From Clostridia bacterium (lineage in GTDB: Bacteria > Bacillota > Clostridia > Christensenellales > DTU072): 5,219 nt of DNA. The notes beneath the pieces are model-generated. The model was not told the origin of the DNA. It made no database searches and saw only the letters and a list, made by a program, of their open reading frames with translations. Both the position numbers and the translations under genes were made by a program. Positions 1-5,219 of the stretch are shown here, piece after piece. The stretch is from contig JAQVME010000121.1 of the NCBI GenBank assembly GCA_028703745.1, positions 1 to 5,219 on the forward strand, written 5' to 3'. Each line of letters opens with the position of its first letter. Within the stretch, counting starts at the first letter, position 1.

Positions 1-1329
1 GAGTATAGGAATACCGAAGGATGTCTTTGAAAATAGCTGAGTCAGCATTAATATGGTGCCTGCCGCTATACCGATTATGCCGATTATGGAGCCGAGGAAG
101 AGCAAAAAGAAACGGTACAGCGTGGCAAATTCGTTGACATTTATAGTCAAAAGGCTGGCAACGGCGGTTATGGCAATAATAATGACGCTGGGCGCGCCCG
201 CCACGCCGGCGCTCACGGCTATATCGCCGAGTATCAAGGCGCCGACGATAGTAATAGCCGAGCCTATCGCCTTCGGCATGCGAAGACCTGCCTCCTTCAG
301 CAGCTCAAACATAAGACCCAGAAAGAAGAGTTCAAAGGCGATCGGAAAGGGCGTGCCCTGCGTTGCCTTAATAATGCTTTCAAGAAAGGTGAAAGGTACC
401 ATCTCGACATCAAAGGTCAGTATCGCCACGGATACTCCCGGCAAATAAATGCTTAGGAACATTGAAAAAACCCTGATGAACCTCAAAAAATTTGCATAAA
501 TCGTTCTGGTATAATAATCCTCGGCGTTCTGCAGCGTTTCAATAAACAGCTCGGGAATAGTCAGCACGTGCGGTGTGCCGTCAACGACAATGGCAAGCCT
601 GCCTTCGAGTATTCTTGCCGCCACAACGTCGGGCTTTTGCGTCAGACCTATACCGGATACGATGCAATACGGCGAATCCTCAAGATATGCTTCGATATGC
701 CCCGTCTCCAGTATGGCGTCGGTATCAATCTTCGACAGCTTTTGTTTGACCTGCTCCAGCACACTGCGGTTGACAATATCGTCGAGATAAAGAATGGCAA
801 CGGAAGTATTTGTCTGCCTGCCCAGCAGCATTTTTTCTATCGTGAAGTTGGGCGTACGCAGCTTCCTGCGAATCAATGAAATATTGGTAAGAAAGTTCTC
901 CGTAAAGCCTTCCTTGGGACCTCTGGTCACACCCTCCGAATCGGGAGTATCCACGGCGCGCTTGTCCCATTGTTTCAAGTCGGCTATGATGACGCTCTTG
1001 CTTTTCGCATAAAAAACAGCGACGTTGCCCTCAAGCGCCTTTTGCACAGTGGCGGGGATATCCTCGGCATAATCGAAAGAAACCATAAGCGCCTTTTCAA
1101 AGTTGCCGTCAAAGTTCTGCGACTTGAGCGGCTTCAGAATATCCCTGTCTACAAGGTCTTTATTCACCAGACCGTCTACATAAACAAGCACGGTCTCTTC
1201 GAAATTGGTTTTGAACCTGTCGATAACCACGTCAAAATTCTTGCCGATAGCGGCTTGCATCACCTGCTCAAATTTTGCGGCGGATATGGGGATTTTTTGC
1301 GGCTTTTGCGCATCTGATATTTGACTCAT
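1..1329 (-). CDS. GerA-family spore germination protein (germinant receptor A subunit-like), 3' end outside window
   Basis: Membrane protein of the GerA/GerAA/SpoVAF family; A subunits of germinant receptors sit in the inner spore membrane and help trigger germination. The reading frame is open from the start codon to the left edge, giving 443 residues; B. subtilis relatives have roughly 480-490, so only the C-terminus is missing. Residues 1 to about 285 form the soluble N-terminal domain, with family motifs VYVDGL (49-54), TRGPKEGFTENFLTNISLIRR (135-155), DDIVNRSV, VDGTPHVLTIPE (249-260) and AEDYY (269-273). Hydrophobic segments follow at about 286-307, 326-345, 357-375, 380-396 and 403-430, with the conserved PFPIAFE, LLKEAGLRMP and IVGALILG stretches. 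The start is uncertain: an in-frame ATG at 1335 adds two residues. The only SD-like sequence is a GAG, 10 bases before the 1329 ATG and 4 before the 1335 ATG. B and C subunit genes, if present, would lie beyond the left edge. Family is certain; a GerAA-type or SpoVAF-type role cannot be separated here. Confidence 0.93.
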   Translation of the reverse strand, partial: MSQISDAQKPQKIPISAAKFEQVMQAAIGKNFDVVIDRFKTNFEETVLVYVDGLVNKDLVDRDILKPLKSQNFDGNFEKALMVSFDYAEDIPATVQKALEGNVAVFYAKSKSVIIADLKQWDKRAVDTPDSEGVTRGPKEGFTENFLTNISLIRRKLRTPNFTIEKMLLGRQTNTSVAILYLDDIVNRSVLEQVKQKLSKIDTDAILETGHIEAYLEDSPYCIVSGIGLTQKPDVVAARILEGRLAIVVDGTPHVLTIPELFIETLQNAEDYYTRTIYANFLRFIRVFSMFLSIYLPGVSVAILTFDVEMVPFTFLESIIKATQGTPFPIAFELFFLGLMFELLKEAGLRMPKAIGSAITIVGALILGDIAVSAGVAGAPSVIIIAITAVASLLTINVNEFATLYRFFLLFLGSIIGIIGIAAGTILMLTQLFSKTSFGIPIL

Positions 1330-1332
1330 AAA

Positions 1333-1364
1333 CATTACACTCTATCCATAGAATGAGCGTAATG
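1333..1364 (-). promoter_or_regulatory. RNA hairpin covering the ribosome binding site of the germination gene
   Basis: Read on the minus strand, CATTACGCTC (1364-1355) pairs with GAGTGTAATG (1342-1333): ten contiguous pairs, one of them G-U, around a 12-base loop. The G-U pair becomes an A/C mismatch on the plus strand, so the stem is best formed by the transcript of the germination gene. The right arm contains the only SD-like GAG and the upstream in-frame ATG. No T-run follows the stem, so it does not look like an intrinsic terminator. An alternative small stem (TCTAT/ATAGA with a 2-base loop) lies inside the same segment. The pairing is seen; a role in limiting translation is inferred. 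Confidence 0.4.
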
Positions 1365-1396
1365 ACAAAAAATAATCTAAACTTTGCGGAATTTGT

Positions 1397-2275
1397 CTAA
1401 ATAAAGGCAGACCGTACGGCGGAGGCGGTCAAGTCGGGAATAAGGCTGATTAAATAATTGAAATCCACCTTTTTTTCGCCCGATGCCATTACGAAAATGG
1501 CGTCACCGTCAAACACGGTATGCGAGGGGCTGATAGCGCTCTTGTAGCCGTCGTGGGCTTTGTCGGCGAGGGCGTTGGCTTGCTCCTTAGTCAGCTTTGC
1601 GTTGGTTATTATGCAAGAAATCGTGGTATTCTGGCGTTTGAGAAACCGCTCGTATGCCGAATAAAACTTTGCGCAGCCGATAAAGTGCTTGCTTCCCAGC
1701 CGCGCGCCGGCAATAATCTTACCGTTTTCGTCGACGATGTCACCGAGAGCGTTTACGGCAGAAAAAACGGCTAGCTCCAAACCGTCCTTTTCGAAGGTAT
1801 GAACGCCCAGCCCGCCTTTCATAGCGCACTTCATCTTAAATATCTTACCGACGGTGGCGCCCGTTCCCGCGCCGACATTCCCCGAGGCAAAATTGTTGAT
1901 ATCGGCGCTCTTTGCCGCCTCGTAGCCCGCCGCCTTGTCAGGAAAACCAAAACTCCCGTACTCCAAATCGTACAGCGACGCGCCGACAACAATAGGCACC
2001 TTGTAGCCTCCCGCATCGTAGCCGCAGTCGTTCTCAAACAGCCACTGCATGACGCCGCAGGCGGCTTCCAATCCGAAGGCGCTGCCGCCGGAGAGCGTCA
2101 CGGCGTTTATTTTTTGCACGGTCTTGTCGGTACGCAAAAGGTCGGTTTCACGGGTGGCGGGAGCCGCTCCTTTTATCGAACAGCCCCCTGTAGCGCCGTC
2201 TTCGGCGATAATCACCGTTACTCCCGTCTTGCTCTTTCCGTCCGTCCAGTTGCCTATTTTGAATTTTTCCAGCAT
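1397..2275 (-). CDS. P1 family (S58, DmpA-type) self-processing aminopeptidase/amidase
   Basis: A 292-residue cytoplasmic hydrolase of the Ntn fold, related to DmpA (L-aminopeptidase D-Ala-esterase/amidase) and the beta-aminopeptidases. Family members cut themselves into two chains, exposing an N-terminal Ser or Thr as nucleophile. Conserved stretches are the N-terminal IGNWTD (7-12) and KTGVTVI, then VTLSGGSAFGLEAACGV (59-75), the Gly-rich GNVGAGTGATVGK (132-144), NTTISCIITNAKLTKEQA (216-233) and AHDG...SPSHTVFDGD (240-258). By alignment from memory with DmpA Ser250, Thr217 would be the nucleophile and Asn216-Thr217 the cleaved bond. No signal peptide or membrane segment is visible. The ATG at 2275 has AGGGG (2288-2284) eight bases upstream and a good promoter further up. 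It ends with TAG at 1399-1397; the germination gene follows on the same strand after about 67 bases, so co-transcription is possible. The true substrate is unknown; members of this family cleave various N-terminal L-, D- or beta-amino acids. Confidence 0.9.
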   Translation of the reverse strand: MLEKFKIGNWTDGKSKTGVTVIIAEDGATGGCSIKGAAPATRETDLLRTDKTVQKINAVTLSGGSAFGLEAACGVMQWLFENDCGYDAGGYKVPIVVGASLYDLEYGSFGFPDKAAGYEAAKSADINNFASGNVGAGTGATVGKIFKMKCAMKGGLGVHTFEKDGLELAVFSAVNALGDIVDENGKIIAGARLGSKHFIGCAKFYSAYERFLKRQNTTISCIITNAKLTKEQANALADKAHDGYKSAISPSHTVFDGDAIFVMASGEKKVDFNYLISLIPDLTASAVRSAFI

Positions 2276-2283
2276 ACTTCTCG

Positions 2284-2288
2284 CCCCT
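2284..2288 (-). promoter_or_regulatory. Ribosome binding site of the S58 peptidase gene
   Basis: AGGGG on the minus strand, eight bases before the ATG at 2275. A second purine-rich block (AAAAGGA) lies just upstream. It supports the chosen start. Confidence 0.6.
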
Positions 2289-2305
2289 ATCCTTTTATTT
2301 CTTAA

Positions 2306-2320
2306 ATTATAGTTTATAAT
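2306..2320. promoter_or_regulatory. Short AT-rich dyad overlapping the leftward -10 box
   Basis: ATTATA-GTT-TATAAT is a perfect 6-bp inverted repeat with a 3-base centre. One arm is the -10 box of the leftward promoter and the other lies in its spacer. A repressor could bind here, but AT-rich dyads arise easily by chance, and the half-sites face the opposite way from the PerR consensus (TTATAAT-N-ATTATAA). Seen as a repeat; operator function is a guess. Confidence 0.2.
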
Positions 2321-2334
2321 GATACAAATTGCAA
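2306..2334 (-). promoter_or_regulatory. Sigma-A type promoter for the S58 peptidase gene (leftward)
   Basis: On the minus strand a -35 box TTGCAA (2334-2329) is followed, after exactly 17 bases, by a perfect -10 box TATAAT (2311-2306). Transcription should begin near 2299, giving a leader of about 24 bases that contains the AGGGG site. The match is 4/6 at -35 and 6/6 at -10 with ideal spacing. It resembles the housekeeping consensus rather than a forespore sigma-G promoter, which suggests vegetative expression of the peptidase. Confidence 0.72.
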
Positions 2335-2370
2335 TAAATTAATAATTAACGGCGGAAAGCGGAGTAAACA

Positions 2371-2399
2371 TTGACACCGCATACCTTATGGTGTAAAAT
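2371..2399 (+). promoter_or_regulatory. Strong sigma-A type promoter for the fprA operon (rightward)
   Basis: A perfect -35 box TTGACA (2371-2376) and a -10 box TAAAAT (2394-2399, 5/6) are separated by the ideal 17 bases. Transcription should start near 2406, leaving a leader of about 28 bases before the ATG at 2434. It is the best promoter match in the window and faces away from the leftward peptidase promoter, with about 36 bases between the two -35 boxes. Confidence 0.82.
2374..2394. promoter_or_regulatory. Candidate operator dyad inside the fprA promoter
   Basis: ACACC (2374-2378) and GGTGT (2390-2394) form an inverted repeat with an 11-base centre. The left arm overlaps the ACA of the -35 box and the right arm reaches the first base of the -10 box. 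A second fit pairs ACAC and CATA (2374-2377, 2380-2383) with TATGGTGT (2387-2394), with two bases unpaired. A protein bound here would block RNA polymerase. The repeat is seen; the regulator is unknown, and I do not recognise a PerR, Fur or Rex consensus. Confidence 0.35.
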
Positions 2400-2422
2400 A
2401 AATAAAGAATATAAAAAAATGT

Positions 2423-2427
2423 GAGGA
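2423..2427 (+). promoter_or_regulatory. Ribosome binding site of fprA
   Basis: GAGGA, six bases before the ATG at 2434. Good match and spacing, which fixes the fprA start. Confidence 0.75.
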
Positions 2428-2433
2428 CACGCT

Positions 2434-3624
2434 ATGAAAAAAATTGAAGTAACAAAGGACATATACTTTGTGGGAGCGCTGGACAAAAACATTCGTGTTT
2501 TTGACATAATTATGACCACGGAATCGGGCACCACCTACAATTCGTATATTTTGAAGGGCAGCAAAAAAACAGCCCTGATAGAATGTGTAAAGACTGCTTT
2601 CTTTGATGAGCACATCGAGAAAATAAAGGCGGTGTGCGACCCGTCGGAGATAGATTATTTGGTACTCAACCATACCGAGCCCGACCACTCCGGTTCGGTA
2701 GAAAGATTTTTGACGCTGGCGCCAAAAGCCGTCGTACTGGCAAGCTCCACCGCCATAAGCTTTCTTAAAGAAATAATAAACAAGCCCTTTCCGCATAGTA
2801 TTGTCACCGAAAAGGACTCTTTTGACCTCGGCGGCATGACGCTGGAATTCCTTATGGCGCCCATGCTGCACTGGCCGGACACTATGTTCACTTATGTAAA
2901 AGAGAAAAAAGCTCTGTTCCCCTGTGACTGCTTCGGCTGCCATTATGCCGACGACGAAATTTTCAACGACAAAATATCCGGTGATTTCTTTGCGGCATAC
3001 AAATATTATTTCGACAATATTATCGGTCCGTACAAGATTCCGCACATGGTGAACGCCCTGAAAAAAATCGAAAATTTAGATATAGAGCTTATTGGTACGG
3101 GACACGGACCCGTGCTGCGCGAAAATATTCCTTACTATATTGATATGTACCGCAAATGGTGCGCCACCCCTGAGAAAGACGGCAAAACAGTCGCCATTGC
3201 CTACGTTTCGGCGTACGGCTACACAAAATCTCTCGCGCAAAAAATCGCAGAGGGTTTGAAAGAGAAGGGCGTAAAAGTAGAGATGTTCGACCTCGTCACC
3301 GACGACAAGACCGCGGCGCTGGCTTCAATAGGGCAAGCTGACGGCTTTCTGCTGGGCAGCCCGACTATGGTCGGTGACGCGCTGGCGCCCGTACTTGAGC
3401 TGCTGCTTTACGTCAACCCCGTCATACACAAGGGCAAGCTTGCAGGCGCTTTTGGCAGCTACGGCTGGAGCGGAGAGGCTGTGCCCAACCTTCTCGGCAG
3501 GCTGGCGCAGCTGCGCCTCAAAACCCCGCTGGAGGGCTTGAAAGTAAGGCTAAAACCCACCGACGAGGATTTGCAGAGAGCTTACCAATACGGCGCGGAT
3601 TTTGCCGCGGCTCTAGGTGAATAA
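2434..3624 (+). CDS. fprA: A-type flavodiiron protein (FprA family O2/NO reductase)
   Basis: A cytoplasmic flavodiiron protein of 396 residues, the usual length for the A class (about 400). It takes electrons from a rubredoxin or similar donor and reduces O2 to water, or NO to N2O, protecting anaerobes. Residues 1 to about 248 are the metallo-beta-lactamase-like domain. All expected di-iron ligands are visible: His80, Glu82 and Asp84 (with His85) in NHTEPDHSGS, His146 in MLHWPD, Asp165 in FPCDCFG and His224 in GTGHGP. Residues from about 252 to 396 are a flavodoxin domain, with the FMN phosphate loop SAYGYT (259-264), GSPTMVGD (308-315) and GSYGWSGE (341-348). No extra C-terminal rubredoxin or flavin reductase module is present; that role is filled by the next gene, whose ATG follows the TAA after one base. 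Expression should come from the TTGACA/TAAAAT promoter just upstream. O2 and NO preference cannot be told from these motifs. Confidence 0.97.
   Translation: MKKIEVTKDIYFVGALDKNIRVFDIIMTTESGTTYNSYILKGSKKTALIECVKTAFFDEHIEKIKAVCDPSEIDYLVLNHTEPDHSGSVERFLTLAPKAVVLASSTAISFLKEIINKPFPHSIVTEKDSFDLGGMTLEFLMAPMLHWPDTMFTYVKEKKALFPCDCFGCHYADDEIFNDKISGDFFAAYKYYFDNIIGPYKIPHMVNALKKIENLDIELIGTGHGPVLRENIPYYIDMYRKWCATPEKDGKTVAIAYVSAYGYTKSLAQKIAEGLKEKGVKVEMFDLVTDDKTAALASIGQADGFLLGSPTMVGDALAPVLELLLYVNPVIHKGKLAGAFGSYGWSGEAVPNLLGRLAQLRLKTPLEGLKVRLKPTDEDLQRAYQYGADFAAALGE
3615..3620 (+). promoter_or_regulatory. Ribosome binding site that decides the start of the rubredoxin-reductase fusion
   Basis: AGGTGA lies in the last codons of fprA, five bases before the ATG at 3626. 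A longer reading from GTG at 3617 is possible, but that GTG sits inside this AGGTGA and has no site of its own. The ATG reading begins MKWKCTVCG, as rubredoxin domains commonly do. The site lies ahead of the fprA stop, so translation of the two genes is probably coupled. Confidence 0.7.
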
Positions 3625-3625
3625 T

Positions 3626-4909
3626 ATGAAATGGAAATGTACCGTCTGCGGAGAGGTGTTCAACCACCTTCCCGAGGTTTGTCCCGTTTGCGGCGCCCAA
3701 AAGACGGCGTTTTCGCCATACGAGGAACAGCAACCCTCTTTCTCTAAGGATACAGACGAAAGCTTCGTCATAATAGGCGGAGGCATAGCGGCTTTACAGG
3801 CGGCGAAGGCAATAAGAGCAAGGAACAAAACCGCGGCAGTTACACTGATTTTCTCCGATACAAAGATTCCGTACAACCGCCCTGCGCTGTCTGATGTGCT
3901 AAGCGGCGAATTGAAGTTTTCCGATATTGTGCTGGAAAATTATAATTATTATAAGAATAACAATATTACGCTTATGCCGCGTACCAAGGCAAAGAGCATT
4001 GACCGCGCGGTAAAAAAGGTGGTGTTTGACGGCGGAGAGCTGGCATACGACAAATTGCTTCTCGCAACGGGCGCCACTGCTTTCTGCCCCTTTGCTGTCG
4101 CTGAAGATACCTTGCCTATCCTCACCGTGCGCTCTTTCGAGGATTCTGCCACTGTTTCGGCGCTCATCGATAAAGGCTCCAAACGAGTACTTATAGCAGG
4201 CGGCGGCATATTAGGCATCGAAGCAGCCGTTGCCTTGAATAGCAGAGGCGTTGAAGTAACGGTTGTGGAACGCGGAACAAATATCGTCAACGTACAGCTT
4301 GACGCTTACGCATCGGGTCTGCTTTCCGAACATCTCAGCCAAAACGGCATAAAAATCCTTACTCAAACCACAGTCAGCGCTTTCGGAACAGACGGTGTGC
4401 GCTTGGATAACGGAGATTTTTTACAATCGGATTTTATGCTTGTAAGCATGGGTGTAAGAAGCAACATCGAGTTGGCTATCGCCGCCGGTCTGCCAACCAA
4501 CAGAGGCATAATAGTCGACGATTATATGCGCACGCAAGACAAAGATATCTTTGCGGCGGGCGACTGCGCAGAATATTACGGCAGAGCCGGAGGTCTATGG
4601 ATTATCAGCTCGGCTCAAGGAAAAACAGCAGGCGCCGCTATGTGCGGAGATTTATCACCGTACAAAACCGTACCCTTTGCCACGGCTTTTGAGGGCTTGG
4701 GAAAAAGCTTCTTTTCCGTAGGAAGCTGCCAAAACGCAACCGAAAGCGCTATATTTGAAGATAAGCAGAAAGGAATTTACAAAAAGCTGTCCTTCAAGGA
4801 CGGCAAGCTGGACGGCGTGATTTTATTCGGCGATACGGCGAACAGCAACAAGGCTATGGAGCTGGTCTATACCGCCGATATCGAAACGGCAAAAAGGTTG
4901 CTATTATAA
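3626..4909 (+). CDS. Rubredoxin domain fused to NADH:rubredoxin oxidoreductase (FAD-dependent)
   Basis: A 427-residue cytoplasmic fusion that probably carries electrons from NADH to the neighbouring flavodiiron protein. Residues 1 to about 34 form a short rubredoxin-like iron domain with CTVC (Cys5, Cys8) and CPVC (Cys19, Cys22). Only ten residues separate the Cys pairs, like the rubredoxin domain of rubrerythrin and unlike free rubredoxin (about 29). A polar linker (about 33-45) leads to a pyridine nucleotide-disulfide oxidoreductase fold. Visible there are the FAD dinucleotide motif FVIIGGGIAALQAA (47-60), YNRPALSDVLSG (83-94), ATGA (147-150), the second dinucleotide motif GGGILG (192-197) with Glu215 ending its second strand (VVERG), which favours NADH over NADPH, and the FAD motif FAAGDCAE (309-316). 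A C-terminal domain follows from about 340. No redox-active CxxxxC pair is seen in the FAD domain, as in rubredoxin reductases. Relatives include clostridial NROR and NorW. It starts one base after fprA. The function is well supported, the exact electron route inferred. Confidence 0.93.
   Translation: MKWKCTVCGEVFNHLPEVCPVCGAQKTAFSPYEEQQPSFSKDTDESFVIIGGGIAALQAAKAIRARNKTAAVTLIFSDTKIPYNRPALSDVLSGELKFSDIVLENYNYYKNNNITLMPRTKAKSIDRAVKKVVFDGGELAYDKLLLATGATAFCPFAVAEDTLPILTVRSFEDSATVSALIDKGSKRVLIAGGGILGIEAAVALNSRGVEVTVVERGTNIVNVQLDAYASGLLSEHLSQNGIKILTQTTVSAFGTDGVRLDNGDFLQSDFMLVSMGVRSNIELAIAAGLPTNRGIIVDDYMRTQDKDIFAAGDCAEYYGRAGGLWIISSAQGKTAGAAMCGDLSPYKTVPFATAFEGLGKSFFSVGSCQNATESAIFEDKQKGIYKKLSFKDGKLDGVILFGDTANSNKAMELVYTADIETAKRLLL
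4904..4909. other. Overlapping stop codons of two converging genes
   Basis: TTATAA is its own reverse complement: TAA at 4907-4909 ends the reductase fusion and TAA at 4906-4904 ends the PII-like gene on the other strand. The genes overlap by six bases and leave no space for a terminator between them. Confidence 0.85.
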
Positions 4910-5219
4910 ATCTTTGTTATTAATCATATTGAACGAGCCCATTACTTCATCGACAGGCAGGGAGAATACCAGCCCGTTGCCTTCCATATTAAGACCGACT
5001 TTTTCGTTTATTGCCTTCATTATGGCGTTCTTTTTTTCGTCTTCAACGAGAATGAGCAGCAAGTCCTTTTCCGGCTCTATGTTCAGCCCGAGAAATTTTT
5101 GCGTTTCGGCAGTGCCCGTACCGCGCGCGTGAATGGCTGTTCCGCCCCTCGCGCCTTCGGCCCTCGCCGCATCCATAACAGTGTCGGAATAGCCTCTTTT
5201 TGCGATGACGGTTATCAAG
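4904..5219 (-). CDS. PII-like (P-II family nitrogen regulator-related) protein, 5' end outside window
   Basis: The C-terminal 104-105 codons of a small cytoplasmic protein resembling the GlnB/PII superfamily, whose trimers sense small molecules (nucleotides, 2-oxoglutarate) and bind partner proteins. The visible start is ITVIAKRGYSDTVMDAARAEG (strand, then helix), followed by GARGGTAIHARGTG (22-35), which corresponds to the PII segment where the T-loop begins, then EKDLLLILVED (50-60), a helix KKNAIMKAINEKVG and GLVFSLPVDEVMG (82-94). The classical T-loop with its modified Tyr and the TGRxGDGK-like B-loop are not seen. This fits a divergent PII branch, probably not an authentic GlnB or GlnK. 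A TTG at 5218 could in theory be a start, but no ribosome site can be seen and the protein would begin directly with the first PII beta-strand; it is more likely an internal Leu codon of a longer, possibly two-domain, protein. It converges on the redox operon, so shared function is not implied. Confidence 0.75.
   Translation of the reverse strand, partial: LITVIAKRGYSDTVMDAARAEGARGGTAIHARGTGTAETQKFLGLNIEPEKDLLLILVEDEKKNAIMKAINEKVGLNMEGNGLVFSLPVDEVMGSFNMINNKDL

Noticed and set aside
53..1317. Several plus-strand frames (53-448, 568-879, 794-1012, 970-1317)
   Set aside because: All lie opposite the continuous GerA-family frame, whose conserved motifs span the full 1-1329 region.
1333..1364. 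Intrinsic terminator for the S58 peptidase gene
   Set aside because: On the minus strand the T-run comes before the hairpin rather than after it, so it does not fit a rho-independent terminator.
1365..1405. Possible sigma-A promoter for the germination gene (minus strand TTAGAC, 17 bases, GATTAT)
   Set aside because: Both boxes match poorly; AT-rich gaps give such matches by chance.
1799..2305. Plus-strand open frame of 168 codons opposite the S58 peptidase gene
   Set aside because: Its translation shows no recognisable family, while the minus-strand frame carries clear S58 motifs. It is a shadow of a moderately GC-rich gene.
2335..2350. Rex-like or PerR-like box in the divergent region (TTAA-TAA-TTAA)
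   Set aside because: It lacks the outer TTGT/ACAA bases of a Rex site and the 7-1-7 form of a PerR site; it is simple AT-rich sequence.
2386..3045. Minus-strand open frame of 219 codons opposite fprA
   Set aside because: It runs across the fprA promoter and half of a flavodiiron gene with intact catalytic residues, and its translation is low in recognisable motifs.
5216..5218. TTG as the start codon of the PII-like gene
   Set aside because: Only one base precedes it in the window, so no ribosome site can be judged, and it falls at the first beta-strand where related proteins already have residues ahead.

Overview
The window looks like chromosomal DNA of an endospore-forming, mainly anaerobic Bacillota, probably in class Clostridia. 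The clues are a GerA-family spore germinant-receptor subunit, a flavodiiron protein paired with a rubredoxin reductase, sigma-A style promoters with AT-rich intergenic DNA, and purine-rich ribosome binding sites. Base composition is intermediate inside genes and AT-rich between them. Genus cannot be told from this sequence. The DNA is densely coding; the longest non-coding gap is 158 bases. I see no mobile element, CRISPR array, tRNA or rRNA.

Left part (1-2275, minus strand). Two genes lie head to tail. The upstream one (1397-2275) encodes a complete P1-family (MEROPS S58, DmpA-type) self-processing peptidase or amidase. The downstream one (1329 to the left edge) is a GerA-family spore germination protein cut off by the window after 443 codons. 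About 67 bases separate them. That gap holds no convincing terminator, but it holds a 10-bp hairpin that buries the weak ribosome binding site of the germination gene.

Middle (2276-2433). This is a divergent promoter region. Two good sigma-A type promoters point outward: TTGCAA-17-TATAAT on the minus strand for the peptidase, and TTGACA-17-TAAAAT on the plus strand for the redox operon. Each overlaps a short dyad that could be an operator.

Right part (2434-4909, plus strand). A two-gene operon encodes an A-type flavodiiron protein (FprA) and, one base later, a fusion of a very short rubredoxin domain to an FAD/NADH-dependent reductase. Together they would form a complete chain from NADH through FAD, the rubredoxin iron and FMN to the di-iron site, which would reduce O2 to water or NO to N2O in the cytoplasm. 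This is the most informative part of the window.

Right edge (4904-5219, minus strand). A PII-like signalling protein, cut by the window edge, converges on the operon. The two stop codons share the palindrome TTATAA, leaving no room for a terminator between the genes.

The gene families are all known. The points that stand out are the architecture and spacing of the fused rubredoxin, the double-dyad divergent promoter, the hairpin over the germination gene start, and the overlapping stops. I found no clear evidence of an entirely new system.
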